From Poecilobothrus nobilitatus (taxonomy: Eukaryota > Arthropoda > Insecta > Diptera > Dolichopodidae), in contig OX352772.1 in the NCBI GenBank assembly GCA_947095535.1, positions 213,257,620 through 213,321,619 of the forward strand: DNA of 64,000 nt. Reading direction: 5' to 3'. The notes below the pieces were generated by a model, which searched no databases, was not told the DNA's origin, and saw only the letters and a program-made list of their open reading frames with translations. This document shows positions 1 through 11,814 of this stretch, in pieces. Both the position numbers and the translations under genes were made by a program. How positions within the stretch are numbered: position 1 is the first letter of the stretch; the number at the start of each line of letters is the position of its first letter.

Positions 1-420
1 AGTCCGATGGCACCCAAATTTTGCAGGGACATATCTACCACCCTGGAAAGCGTTATAGGGTATATCGCGTTTCGGTTCATTAACCCATTGCGGCCAAAGA
101 GCCATTTAAAGCTTTTTCGTTTTTTCTTTATCCTGCCTAAACAGTTTAATGGATTGAGTTGAACATTTGTACAAATGTTCTTCTTCGCTTTGGGAGGGTA
201 CCGAATTTGGAAGCAATATGTTACCCGAATTTGGCCCGGAGGGCTGCCAAACATTTTTTTATTTCCGATTTACGTCCAATTTTGTATCGTGGTTTTTATC
301 GTCTGAAAAAAAGTCTGTGAAAAAATTTTTATAACCTGTAATTTCCGGTAACCTGTTTGGGCACGAGAGCCGAACGAACTTCAAGGGAGATCAGTGAAGT
401 TTTGTAATTTGCTTTATTGT

Positions 421-860
421 CGCGCTTAAACGGTTTTACCACTTGAGTTGAAAATTTACAAAAGTGTAACTCTTCACCCCAGAACATCATTCAATAGATT
501 TGGTTACGATCCGTTAATCCGTTTCGGCACCAGGGTCCAATGAATTTTTTTAATTTCTTTGTAGTCGCGCTTAAACGGTCTGACCAATTGAGTTGAAAAT
601 TTATAAAAGTGTAGGTCTTTATCACAAAAGTTTTCTGAGTGGAATTGGTTACGATACATTAACCTGTTACAGCATCAGGCTTCAGGCCATGAAGTTTCTC
701 ATTTTTTGTTGTTGTGCTTAAACGATTTGGCCAATTCAAAATTTGCAGAAATATTGCACTTTGGCACACAAACTTATTCAATAAGTTTTATCGTGATACA
801 TTAACACATTTCGACACGATAGACTGTTAAAGAAAATTTTTGTTTCTAATTTGTGTTTAA
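421..860 (+). repeat. Degenerate ~146-bp minisatellite in Helitron A
   Basis: A unit starting near the motif CGCGCTTAAACGG recurs at 421, 566 and 713 (spacing 145 and 147). Each unit also holds a GTTGAAAATTT segment and a GATACATTAAC/GATCCGTTAAT segment. The same unit recurs in Helitron B and inverted at 2140-2920. Confidence 0.8.
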
Positions 861-900
861 TTTGGCAGGATGAATTTATGGTTCTAAATAAAGCCTTTTT

Positions 901-1486
901 TTTTTTTTAATTTTGTTTTTATTTGTCATTTTAAAGTTTTACAATATACTTAATCTAAAACAAAAAAATTATTTTAGGTGACAATTTAAGTAACTATAAA
1001 CAATACAACAAAACTAGAACTTTTGAGCTTACCAGTAGCTTAGGTTTTGACGATATATATTTACAGTTAAATATTTTTTGTGATATGCCATATGCTTTCC
1101 GCACGTCCTTTATCTTTGCTTTTATATGAGTTAAGTAGTTTAAATTGTGTTGTAAATATATACCTAAATACTTTACCACATTTTTGTTTGCTAGTTTGAT
1201 GTTGTTTGGTGCCCGAATATGAAATTTCCTCCAATTCTTTCTAATATCTAAATTTACCTTGTCTAACGATGTTCTAAATAATATGACCTCACATTTCTTA
1301 AAGTTAACTCTCAAGCTCCAAGAGTCAGCATAACCTAGTACTTCATCGAACATCTTTTGTAATCTATGTTGCGCTTGTGAAGCTTTCTTTTCGGCTGTAT
1401 AGACTACTAAATCATCTGCAAAGGCTATACTTAAATGCGATTCAATTTTATTATTGAATTGTTCTAATAAAGCGCTTAAATAAATA
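901..1486 (-). pseudogene. Jockey-type LINE 3' fragment in Helitron A
   Basis: Minus-strand reverse-transcriptase remnant, nearly identical to 6673-7263. The FADD catalytic motif lies near 1405-1425, followed by the conserved YLGIYL segment around 1150-1170. The poly-A tail is read as the T run at 899-909. The fragment ends abruptly at about 1486, where it joins an inverted piece of Helitron 3' sequence. This copy keeps a tyrosine codon where Helitron B has a TAG stop. It is a truncated derivative of the LINE at 6673-14125 and has no independent function. Confidence 0.8.
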
Positions 1487-2922
1487 CCAGAATTTTTTAA
1501 GGTTTATTTTTCTAATTATGTTTCCAAATTGATTAGCTAAAAATATGTGTAAAAATTGTATATGGATAAGAATGTAAGGTTTTCTGTTCTTTAAATATGT
1601 ATGTACTCATTTTTGATTAAATGCTGTACGGAAATGTGAATATGCTTTCTAATTTAATTGATTAAGTTTATAGTATTTTTAAATATACGGAATAATACAT
1701 TCTATATGTACATATTTCAATGATATTTTACGGGAAATATGTTATACACATGCATCTTATATAGGTAGACCACATGTAAAGACCACATGTAAGTAATCCA
1801 TTTGTGAATGATGACACGATGGATTGTCTAATGTAGGAGATTGTTTCTGTTTTTAACAACGGCCGAAAATGTTATGTTGTTAAAACTTAAACACAGTATT
1901 CTTAAGATATTTAATAAGGTTACTTTAATTTCTGTTCTATATTAGAAATTTGCATTGAAACGTTTTTATGGAATATTAGAAACAGTATAGATAAAAGTAA
2001 AGAGTGTTGGAAATATCTTTTAAATAATAATAACAATACACAAAATTAGGCAAATTATTATTAATAAGTGCTCGTGCGGAAATGGATTAACAAACGTTAA
2101 CAAACATTTTGTCACAGGCTTTATTTAGAACCATAAATTCAACCTCCCAAATTATACAGAAATTAGAAACAACATTTTTTTTTGACAGTCTATCGTGTCG
2201 AAATGTGTTAATGTATCACAACAAAATTTATTGAATTAGTTTGTGTGCCAAAGTGCAATACTTGTGCAAATTTTCAATTGGTCAAATCGTTTAAGCACAA
2301 CAACAAAAAATGAGAATTTCATGGTCTGAAGCCTGATGGGTTAATGTATCGTAACCAAATCAACTCAGAAAGCTTTTGTTATAAAGACCTATACTTTTGT
2401 AAATTTTCAACTCAATTGGTAAAACCGTTTAAGTGCGACAACAAAGAAATTAAAAATTTTTATTGAGCCGTGGTGCCGAAACGGGTTAATGGATCGTAAC
2501 CAAGTCTCCTCAGTGAGCTCCTGTGGTAAAGAGTTACACTTTTGTAAATTTTCAATTCAATTGGCAAAACCGTTTAAGCGCGACAACAAAGAAATTGAAA
2601 AACTTCATTGAGTCCTGGTGCCGAAACGGGTTAATGGATCGTAACCAAATCAACTCAGTGAGCTCCTGTGGTAAAGAGCTATACTTTGATAAATTTTTAA
2701 CTCACTTGGCCAAACAGTTTAAATGCGACAAGTAAGTAAATTACAAAACTTCACTGACCCCTGGTGCCAAAACGGGTTAATGGATCGAAACCAAATCAAC
2801 TCAGTGAGCTCCTGTGGAAAGGAGCTACACTATTGTTAATTTTCAACTCAATCGGTCAAACCGTTTAAGCAGGACAACAGAAAAATTTAATGAAATTCGT
2901 TCGGCTCTCCTGCCCAAACGAT
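1487..2922 (-). mobile_element. Inverted partial Helitron copy
   Basis: Read on the minus strand, 2922 to 2120 matches the 5' minisatellite region (about 350-880), and 2120 to 1487 continues directly into the 3' region (about 4443-5082). No LINE lies between the two halves, so this copy shows the pre-insertion sequence around TTCTAAATAAAGCC. Minisatellite landmarks (GTTTAAG) sit at 2289, 2427, 2572, 2717 and 2863, about 145 bp apart. Both Helitron termini are missing. Together with its flanks it forms two long interleaved inverted repeats. Confidence 0.8.
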
Positions 2923-2929
2923 TTAAATT

Positions 2930-3545
2930 TGAAACTATGAACTAATTTTTTGTAGGCATGGATTTTAGGAACCTCAAATTTAATATTAAATAAATAATTT
3001 TATGATGCTGAATTTTTTAATTATGAAATGGAATTTAATTTTAAATGTAGAATATAATAAGTAATATGTATTGAGATTTATAATTTTATATTGACTCGCA
3101 ACTGCACTTTTAAACTCGTAATTTCATTAGAACTTAGAACGGAATGTTCTACATATGTATAAACCGAATTTTTATACTATCAATACCGCATCAACACCGT
3201 AATTACTAAATTAAAACCGAGAAAAAACTAAATTCATAACTCCGTCCCGAAGGACCAAAAAATGTTTCGCTAAAAATGGACTGTAATTATTTAGTTTAAA
3301 AAAACGAAAAATGCGTTTAATCTCTTTGACATTCAGTTCAAAACCTGAAACTTTATTATTGTTTTTTATTTTTCTTGTTTTTCTTTCTTATATTATTGTA
3401 GTATTGTATTGTATTATTGTTTCATTCTCTACTATGGTTTCTACATCGTCTTGCACTTGGTCTTCTGGTAATTCACCTTCATTTTCTTCATACATTTTAC
3501 TTTTTTACAATGACAAGTCGTATATTAATTTACTCTTTACACAAT
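2930..3545 (-). mobile_element. BEL/Pao 3'-UTR and probable LTR fragment
   Basis: Read on the minus strand, about 3420-3245 matches 25975-26105, the 3' end of the BEL element further along. The shared part runs through GAACTGAATGTCAAAGAG to the TTTTTAGCGAAA segment. Sequence beyond this toward 2930 would be the remainder of an LTR, but no second copy exists here to confirm it. The small plus-strand ORF over this stretch is an antisense shadow. Confidence 0.55.
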
Positions 3546-4442
3546 AACTATGCATATTTCTAATTTCTGATTATATTATGTTACTTTAATATACTAATAT
3601 ATGTTACAATAAGAAATAATAAATATTATTTTATTTAACCTAATTTCTTCCTGCTGTTGATTAATTTGTTATCATATTTTTGAGCATTTTCAAACAATCA
3701 TCTTCAGAACTATCAGATTCTAAATCAATATCTGTGGCCTTAAAATTTAGTAACAATAGCTGCAATTTCTTTATCGTCAAAATTTTTTGATTTATGATAT
3801 TCAGCTTTTTTAATTTTTTTAAATTTTGTCTAAATATAATGTGAATTTCATTAGTTTTTTCGAATTTTCATAAATTTTTACCATTGCCTAAAAATTTTGA
3901 TAAATTATTTTATCATTGAGTACATTTGTAGCTATATGGCAACACATACGCTGCTAAATTTACCAGCAAAATTGTGTTTTTTTTTTTAAATTTAATTTAA
4001 AGTGTTACTTTTTTAAATATTTAATCTTCCAAAAATAACACTTGTATTTTTAATTGGCTCCGTTAATTAACGCCCCAAAATAAAAATGAAATAAGACCCC
4101 AAAATTTGGGGTTTTATTATATAGTGAAATAAGGCCCCAAAAATGAAAATGAAATAATGCCCTAGAGCAAGTGAAATTAAGTCCCAAAAAAAATCGAATT
4201 AGAATTATTTGAGGATTTACTTCATTATGAAATTAAGTGACAAAATAAAAAATGAAATAACACCCCAAATATTTTTTTTTTGTTGTTTCAAATAATAAAC
4301 CTTAATTATATTATACAAAATATTTTACAAAAATAAAATTGAATATAAATAAAACAAAATTTAATTTATAAATTTAAAAAAAAACTTGAATACATCTACT
4401 CCACATGCCGGGCATTTGTAATTTATTGTGCCATTCTCACTC
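3546..4442. other. AT-rich filler with a short degenerate repeat
   Basis: I see no gene. Between about 4065 and 4290 a motif of the form CCCCAAAATAAAAATGAAATAA recurs four or five times in degenerate form (near 4071, 4097, 4134, 4160 and 4265). The rest is AT-rich sequence without recognisable features. Confidence 0.5.
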
Positions 4443-5689
4443 AAAATGTTTGTTAACATTTGTTAACCCATTTCCGCAAGAGCACCTATTAAAAGTATTC
4501 TGCCTAATTTTTTGTATTATTATTATTATTATTAAAAAAATATTTCCAACACTCTTTACTTTTATCTATACTGTTTTTAATATTCCACAAAAACCTTTCA
4601 ATGCAAATTTCTAATATAGAACTGTAATTAAAGTAACCCTATTAAGTATCTTAAGAATACTGTGTTGAAGTCTTAACATTTTCGGCCGTTGTTAAAAAAC
4701 AGAAACAATCTCCTAAATTAGACAATCATAATGTCATCATTCAGAAATGTATTACTTACATGTGGTCTTTACATGTGGTCTACCTATATAAAATGCATGT
4801 GTATAACATATTTCCCATAAAATATCATTGAAATATGTACATATAGTATGTATAATACATCCGTATATTTAAAAATACTATAAACATAATCAATTAAATT
4901 AGAAAACATATTCACATTTCTGTGCAGTATTTAATCAAAAATGAGTATATACATATATATTTAAATAACTGAAAACCTTACATTCTTATCCATACACAAT
5001 TTTTACACATATTTTTAGCCAATCAGTTTGAAAACATAATTAGAAAAAGTAATCGTAAAAAAATTCTGGTTGATTTATAAAGGTAAAACACAATCATGTA
5101 GTTTTTATATAAAAAAAAAATGTTAAACAGAACCTGAGATGTATGCATTTAAAAAGAAGTTTTTTCAAAATTTGAAGAGCTGTCGGTGCTGTAGAATCTC
5201 TAACGGTGAGGGTACATAAAAAAGACCTGTGCATAGTTAATATTTCATTGCTCTTTATTAAACAGTATATAAGTTTTTAAACAAACGGATTGAAAGAGCG
5301 AACCTAATAGCAAATTTTTCAAAATATGCTTAAAAGGATAATTCACAAAAACATGAAGTGACATTACTGACGAAAAAATATGTATTACATTATGGTCTTC
5401 TATAATTAAAATACAATTTTATGTTTCGGTATTAATGAATATATTGTGAAAACTCACTTCGCCGTAATTGTGTACTCAATAGATTATTGATTCCTTTAAA
5501 GATTTTTTGTAGATGAATTGTCTTTAATTTTTCGCTCTGTTTATTCAATTTAACTACATGTAATAAAAAATAGAATATTAACTACCAGCATCTGAAAATA
5601 TTATTAATATACGTGAACTATATTAATTAAATTATATTAACTCAAAAGCAAAAGTTAACAATTTTTATTTCATAAAGCCGATAAAATAC

Positions 5690-5716
5690 TCCGGGCTACG
5701 CCGGGCACTCTGCTAG
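5690..5716 (+). other. Helitron A 3' terminus, hairpin and CTAG
   Basis: A short stem (CC, GGC pairing with GCC, GG around a TAC loop, one G-G mismatch) is followed about ten bases later by CTAG at 5713-5716. This is the expected rolling-circle termination signal. The next base starts Helitron B. Confidence 0.75.
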
Positions 5717-6197
5717 TCTAATATATAAAGAAGAAATTCTGTTTGTTTGTTTCTGCCCTTTTCACGTAAAAACCACCAGTCCGATGGCACCCAAATTTTG
5801 CAGGGACATATCTACCACCCTGGAAAGCGTTATAGGGTATATCGCGTTTCGGTTCATTAACCCATTGCGGCCAAAGAGCCATTTAAAGCTTTTTCGTTTT
5901 TTCTTTATCCTGCCTAAACGGTTTAATGGATTGAGTTGAACATTTGTACAAATGTTCCTCTTCGCTTTGGGAGGGTACCGAATTTGGAAGCAATATGTTA
6001 CCCGGATTTGGCCCGGAGGGCTTCCAAACATTTTTTTATTTCCGATTTACGTCCAATTTTGTATCGTGGTTTTTATGGTCTGAAAAAAAGTCTGTGAAAA
6101 AATTTTTATAACCTGTAATTTCCGGTAACCTGTTTGGGCACGAGAGCCGAACGAACTTCAAGGGAGATCAGTGAAGTTTTGTAATTTGCTTTATTGT

Positions 6198-6640
6198 CGC
6201 GCTTAAACGGTTTTACCACTTGAGTTGAAAATTTACAAAAGTGTAACTCTTCACCCCAGAACATCATTCAATTGATTTGGTTACGATCCGTTAATCCGTC
6301 TCGGCACCAGGGTCCAATGAATTTTTTTAATTTCTTTGTAGTCGCGCTTAAACGGTCTGACCAATTGAGTTGAAAATTTATAAAAGTGTAGGTCTTAATC
6401 ACAAAAGTTTTCTGAGTGGAATTGGTTACGATACATTAACCTGTTACAGCATCAGGCTTCAGGCCATGAAGTTTCTCATTTTTTGTTGTTGTGCTTAAAC
6501 GATTTGGCCAATTGAAAATTTGCACAAATATTGCACTTTGGCACACAAACTCATTCAATAAATTTTATCGTGATACATTAACTCATTTCGACACGATAGA
6601 CTGTTAAAGAAAATTTTTGTTTCTAATTTGTGTTTAATTT
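6198..6640 (+). repeat. ~146-bp minisatellite in Helitron B
   Basis: Same units as 421-860, with landmarks at about 6198, 6343 and 6490. The copies differ from those of Helitron A by only a few substitutions, which indicates recent common origin. Confidence 0.75.
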
Positions 6641-6689
6641 GGCAGGATGAATTTATGGTTCTAAATAAAGCCTTTTTTTTTTTTTTAAT

Positions 6690-7386
6690 TTTGTTTTTAT
6701 TTGTCATTTTAAGTTTTACAATATACTTAATCTAAAACAAAAAAATTATTTTAGGTGACAATTTAAGTAACTATAAACAATACAACAAAACTAGAACTTT
6801 TGAGCTTACCAGTAGCTTAGGTTTTGACGATATATATTTACAGTTGAATATTTTTTGTGATATGCCATATGCTTTCCGCACGTCCTTTATCTTTGCTTTT
6901 ATATGAGTTAAGTAGTTTAAATTGTGTTGTAAATATATACCTAAATACTTTACCACATTTTTGTTTGCTAGTTTGATGTTGTTTGGTGCCCGAATATGAA
7001 ATTTCCTCCAATTCTTTCTAATATCTAAATTTACCTTGTCTAACGATGTTCTAAATAATATGACCTCACATTTCTTAAAGTTAACTCTCAAGCTCCAAGA
7101 GTCAGCATAACCTAGTACTTCATCGAACATCTTTTGTAATCTATGTTGCGCTTGTGAAGCTTTCTTTTCGGCTGTATAGACTACTAAATCATCTGCAAAG
7201 GCTATACTTAAATGCGATTCAATTTTATTATTGAATTGTTCTAATAAAGCGCTTAACTAAATACTAAATAGAATTGGTGAGATGACTGAACCTTGTAGCA
7301 GTCCATTTTGTATGTAGAATGTTTTATTAGATATCAATTCACCTGAGCTTACGATGAAAGACTTTTCTGTTATCATTTCATATATT
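6690..7386 (-). pseudogene. LINE reverse transcriptase, C-terminal half
   Basis: In reading order from 7386: the motif GLLQGSVISPILF near 7275-7325, then an in-frame TAG at about 7257-7259 where the Helitron A copy has a sense codon, then the catalytic FADDL motif near 7180-7200, then a 119-residue open stretch (7130-6771) with the YLGIYL motif. This is the palm and thumb of a Jockey-like RT. The frame resumes that of the segment at 10796-11178, from which it was separated by the LINE at 7387-10795. Confidence 0.8.
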
Positions 7387-7829
7387 ATTTATTTATTTAT
7401 TTATACTTTTTAATTTTGGGCTTATCAACACTTTAACGACATTAACAGTTTTTCAAGCCTCTAACAGTAGTTATTATATTTTTTACATCTAGATTTTTAT
7501 GTTATTTTACTTAGATTAAAATACATATATATAACTAGTGTGAAAATTACAAATTATTTACTAAATACTACACAAGTTTTAAAATAATATAAAAACTTAA
7601 GAATTAGTAGTACTTACAATTAACAAAAAATAAAAATATTCATCGACTTATTTTTACAATACTTAATATAAACTCAAAAGCGACTTCTGTGAATAATTTA
7701 AGTTGAATGAATTAAATTATATAACGATAAATGAAAAAATTTAAATTTTATTAACAAATTTAAATTTTATTAATAAAGAATAAACAAATTTATTTTTTTA
7801 ACAAAGTTAATAACATTTTCCATGGAACG

Positions 7830-8640
7830 GTGACAGTTTTTCCTTAAGTATTCGATACCATTTATTTTATGTAATCTTCGTGCATCACTGTATAAGAAAC
7901 ATGATTCAAAAATATGTTGGATGTTAGTAAAAGAACTATCATCACACTCACATATTGGGAGGCAGATAGGTCTTTGAAATAAATAACTGTGCGAAATTTG
8001 CGAATGACCAATTCGCAGTCTAGTAATAACACAGGAGTTGTTCCTACTTAAACTGTCAATATTTTTCCAATTATAAACTGAAATGTTTTTTAATTTGTTG
8101 GTGTTAGATAGATTTAGCCAATCATTGTTGTACTTATTCCAAATTACTTTCTAATAAAATAAAAATAGTCCTTATAATAAATTTTGTAACTGTTATCTAA
8201 TGGTTCGGAATGGGCTTCTTTTGCTAGTCTGTCAACGGCTACATTACCTGTAATGTTAACATGACCCGGAGTCCATAAAAAAGAAATAATATTGGAACTA
8301 TTATTCGCAAGTTCTTTTATACAAATTGCTAAAGGATGCTTTGGATTGAATTTAGTTAGGGTTTGAAGACCGCTAAGAAAGTCGGAACAAACAATAAATT
8401 TACTATTTTTATAATTTTGATTTATATACTGTATACACTTAAAGATGACATTGAGTTCCAGACTGTAAATACTAGTATATTTAGCAATATGATATTTTTC
8501 TTCGTTTTGCAAACACTTAAATGCACTTCCAGCTTCGTCAATAAACCATCGGTAAAAATAGGTATATAAAGATAGTATTTTTCTGTTAATATTTTTCTGA
8601 AAAGCATTTTGTATTTATGTTCAGTAGTATTTTGTTTTTT
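7830..8640 (-). pseudogene. Nested LINE RNase H and cysteine-rich C-terminus
   Basis: The 122-codon open stretch (8512-8144) carries RNase H signatures in order: SLELN with the glutamate, FIVCSDF with the aspartate, and FLWTPGHVNITGN...VDRLAKEA with the histidine and last aspartate. Continuing to about 7880, TRLRIGHSQISHSYLF and a C-x-C...H...C segment match the usual C-terminal region of I/R1-type LINE polyproteins. Frame changes occur near 8640 and 8500. Catalytic residues of RNase H look retained although the polymerase active site is not. Confidence 0.8.
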
Positions 8641-10795
8641 AAGCCTGCCTGGTGAGGTATATATCAACATTCAAATTTTTTAAAGTCCATGGGGGAACAT
8701 TATGAAATTTTTGGGTGTCAATAGCATTTTCTACTAAAAGTTCTTCTTTGATCAAAGAATTCTTCAGCCTAATATAAAAAGGTTGATAATTATAAGATAA
8801 ATCTTTTAATTTGTTGTACAAGATTTCGTTGTTAATATGTTTTGCTAAAGGATGATTATCAACAGAATATATTCTTATACCATACTTCAGAGTTTGCATT
8901 TCCCTTCTTAAACATAAAGGTATTTGTCCAGCGTCACATAATACGCTAACACATGGACTGGTTCGAAAAGCTCCAATTGATATTCTTACTCCAGTATTTA
9001 AAACAGGATCTAAAGTATTACGACATGTTTTAGAGACAGAATTGTATAGGCAACATCCATAGTCCAAAGTCGGCAAAACCAGCAAATTCAATAGCCTTAG
9101 TAGCATTTTACGACGGCAACCGTAGGAACTGCTACTGATTATTTTTAAAATGCTCAATTTTTTTAAAGTTTTTATTTTAATGTTTTTAATGTGTGTACTC
9201 CAATTTAATTTTGGGTCTAAGGTTATACCAAGATATTTCTGGGAATCGACGTACTCTATTCGGGAATTTGAAAGGAAGAGATCAGGTTTAAGCGAAAGTA
9301 ATCTTTTTCTAGAAAATATCATTGCAACTGTTTTTCTTTCTGAGGATTGAAAACCAGATATATTGCACCACCTAAGTAATTTGTTAATGGTATCTTGTAA
9401 TAATTTTTGAATTTTGTAGATATTTTTCCCAGAAGTAAACACAGCAAAATTGTCGGCATAAAGAATGTATTTAATTGGTACTTTCAAACTTGAAGTGATA
9501 CTATTAATAGCTACAATGAACAAAAGGACATTTAAAACGGATCCCTGTGGGACTCCATTCTCAACAAATATTTCTTGAAAAAAATATTTTTCCTAAAGCA
9601 ACTCGAATATTTCTATTGCTTAAAAGGTTCTGTATAAAAATTAAGATATTTCCTTTGAAACCCATTTTTATTAATTCGAATACAACTCTCCTCTTCCACA
9701 CCGTATCATATGCTGCTTCTAAGTCCAAGAAGTTAGATAAGGTGTAGTGGTTTTTAGCAAATCCACTCAATATTTCTGACTCTAAATATGAAAGATTGTC
9801 AATTGTTGATCTGTGTTTTCTAAATCCAGTTTGGAACAAACATATTAAATTTTTTGATTCAAGTTCCCAACTAAGACGATTATAAACCATTCTTTCTAAA
9901 AGTTTGCACGTGCTACTTGTTAAAGAAATGAGTCTGTAGCTTCTTAGATCCTTTGGATCCTTATCTTTTTTTAGTATAGGGAGTACAATTGATTTTTTCC
10001 AATTTTTAGGAAACACTCCTTTCGACCAAATATAATTAAATAAGTCAAGGAGAATATTTTTACCTTCGATATCGAGTTGTTTCAACATCTCGTAGTGAAT
10101 CCGATCTGGACCCGGAGAAGTACCTTTACATCCTAGGAGGGCTGTTTTTAATTCGTTTATGGATAAAGGTCTATTATATTTTTCTGCGCCCAGAGGTATT
10201 ACAGTTGGGGATTTTTCAATACTATTCTAATATCTTTGAAATTGTTCAGTATAATTTTCAGTACTGGAAACTTTAGCAAAAGAGTTTACTAGGTTATCTG
10301 CGATTTCTCTTTTATCAGTGATTAGTTCATTATTTATTGAGATGCAAGAAATATCCTGATTCTTATACCGACCACTTAATGAACGAATTTTATTAAAAAC
10401 AACCCTCGATGAGGTACCATTGGAGATAGATTGAACAAACTGAATTCAAGATTGTCTTTTATAATACCTAATTAATTTTCTTGTTTGGTAGTTAGTTGAA
10501 TAAAATCCTTATAGCCATCTAATTTCATTTTTCTACAATATTTTCTAAAAAATTTTCTTTCTGTTTGCTATGGCTTCCTTGATTTCATGATTCCACCAAG
10601 GAACCTGTTTTTTCAAATTGTTAAAGTTTTTAATAGGTATTGCCTTTTCTGCAGCAGGAATAATTGCAGTGGTGAAGTAATTTTCAAATTCGTTTATGTC
10701 CTTGAACTGATTTTCTCTGACACTTGTTTCTGTATATTTTCTAAACTCTTTTCGATATATATCCCAATCTGCTTTGTTGATAGACCAAATATCTT
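8639..10795 (-). pseudogene. Nested LINE reverse transcriptase, inactivated
   Basis: From 10795 leftward: linker with VPWWNHEIKEA near 10570-10600, a degenerate stretch with stops, the KGTSPGPDRIHYEMLK motif near 10080-10125, then 175 open codons (10088-9561) with the fingers motif ending SYRLISLTS and motif A, FLDLEAAYDTVW. A frameshift follows near 9540, where NGVPQGSVL can be read. The next 294 codons (9523-8639) carry the palm and thumb. The catalytic YADD reads YADN, so the second aspartate is lost. Endonuclease is absent. Stops, frameshift and the changed active site make this a dead copy. Confidence 0.85.
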
Positions 10796-11480
10796 ATTTT
10801 AATTAATTGCCTTGGGTAATTATAATTTATAAGTTTGTAAATCAGTCCGGTTATCCAAATTGAATTGAAAGCTGATTCGAAATCTACCAAACATGCTCCT
10901 ATGCAGTTCTTGTTATTTAAGTACCGACACATGTCTGAAACTAATTTGTTTATTGCATGCGTAGTAGAATGTTTCGCCCTGAAACCAAACTAATTTTTTG
11001 TTAAGATTTCTTGTTCCCAAGTAAGACTTATTAAATATCTATTGACAATTTTTTCAAATACTTTACAAATATTTGGTAACATACTGATTGGTCTGTAACT
11101 TCTCGGGTCTACAGGATCTTTACCAGCTTTTTTAATTACTATAACTTTGGCTTTTTTTCCAGCTTCGGATAATATCAATTATTTAAAATATTGTTGATTA
11201 TGGAACAATACCGCCTTATTATTACATCATTAAAATTCCGAATATTCTGCAGATGTTTCAGCAGAATATTCGGAATTTTATCTAATCCAAAAGATGTTTT
11301 ATTATTAAGATTTTGGAATATTTCTTTCGTTTTCTCAAATGTTGTAAAATATTCGTTATGGCAATCTATTTCCTTTAAATTATTAGATCTGAGTTCGTTA
11401 ATAAATCGTGTTACTGTTACATTGTTTATGCTTTCCGACTGTTTTTGTGAGGTAAAATCATTAACTATAGTTTCAATCAT
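10796..11480 (-). pseudogene. Jockey LINE reverse transcriptase, N-terminal half
   Basis: The segment 11480-11175 contains the pre-RT linker and the NNKTSFGLDKIPN motif (the usual S-GPDGIPN site). The segment 11178-10990 carries KKAGKDP...SYRPISMLP, and the segment 10932-10796 carries motif A as ACLVDFESAFNSIW, preceded by FGFRAKHSTTHAI. At least two frame breaks separate these. At 10796 the frame is cut by the nested LINE and resumes at 7386. Confidence 0.8.
11231..11280. repeat. Perfect 20-bp inverted repeat in the RT linker
   Basis: Arms 11231-11250 and 11261-11280 are exact reverse complements, separated by ten bases. Both arms are coding in the minus frame (KIPNILL...LQNIRNF), so the palindrome lies inside normal LINE sequence and is not an insertion boundary. 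Confidence 0.85.
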
Positions 11481-11814
11481 ATTATTTTATACTCTATTAT
11501 TACTTACGTTTATATATGGCATAATATGTGAACTTTGAATTTGTGCTCCTAGTGTATTCATAATACTTTGTTTACTTCTTATTATATATCTATTTAAACT
11601 ATCTTTTGTAAGTTCATTTTGGTTGAGGTCTGCTGCATTAATTGTGCCAATCTGACTTTCATGAATTTTTAATACATTTATTTCCGATGATTTCTTGTGC
11701 CTGAATAAACTCCTCCATACAATTAAACTTGTAACTTCCAGATTTGAAGATTTTATGTCGTATTGTATATTTGTATATGTATTATAATTTTATATCAGGT
11801 AGTATTTTCTTCTG

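Larger units (their letters stand above)
1..5716 (+). mobile_element. Helitron A, 5' end cut by the window edge
   Basis: Position 1 matches 5778 in Helitron B, so about 61 bp of the 5' end lie outside the window. The first 1486 bases match 5778-7263 almost base for base, including a LINE fragment. Bases 4443-5716 match the 3' part of Helitron B (14145-15443). The 3' end is CTAG (5713-5716), about ten bases after a short GC-rich hairpin, as in canonical Helitrons. No Rep/helicase ORF is visible, so the element is non-autonomous. Its middle is rearranged: an inverted partial Helitron (1487-2922), a BEL fragment and AT-rich filler. Calling it a Helitron rests on end structure and tandem arrangement, not on a protein. 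Confidence 0.8.
7387..10795 (-). mobile_element. I/R1-type LINE nested in the Jockey LINE
   Basis: Minus-strand element ending in a (TAAA)n tail, read as ATTT repeats at 7387-7412. Removing it restores the outer RT reading frame (QLIKI to YEMITEK), and the junctions share a short duplication of about AATA. It is 5' truncated: the first readable protein is the linker after the endonuclease. Coding order on the minus strand is the linker with a VPWWN motif, RT, RNase H, then a C-terminal cysteine-rich segment. The RNase H places it with I/R1/LOA-like LINEs rather than Jockey. Confidence 0.8.
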
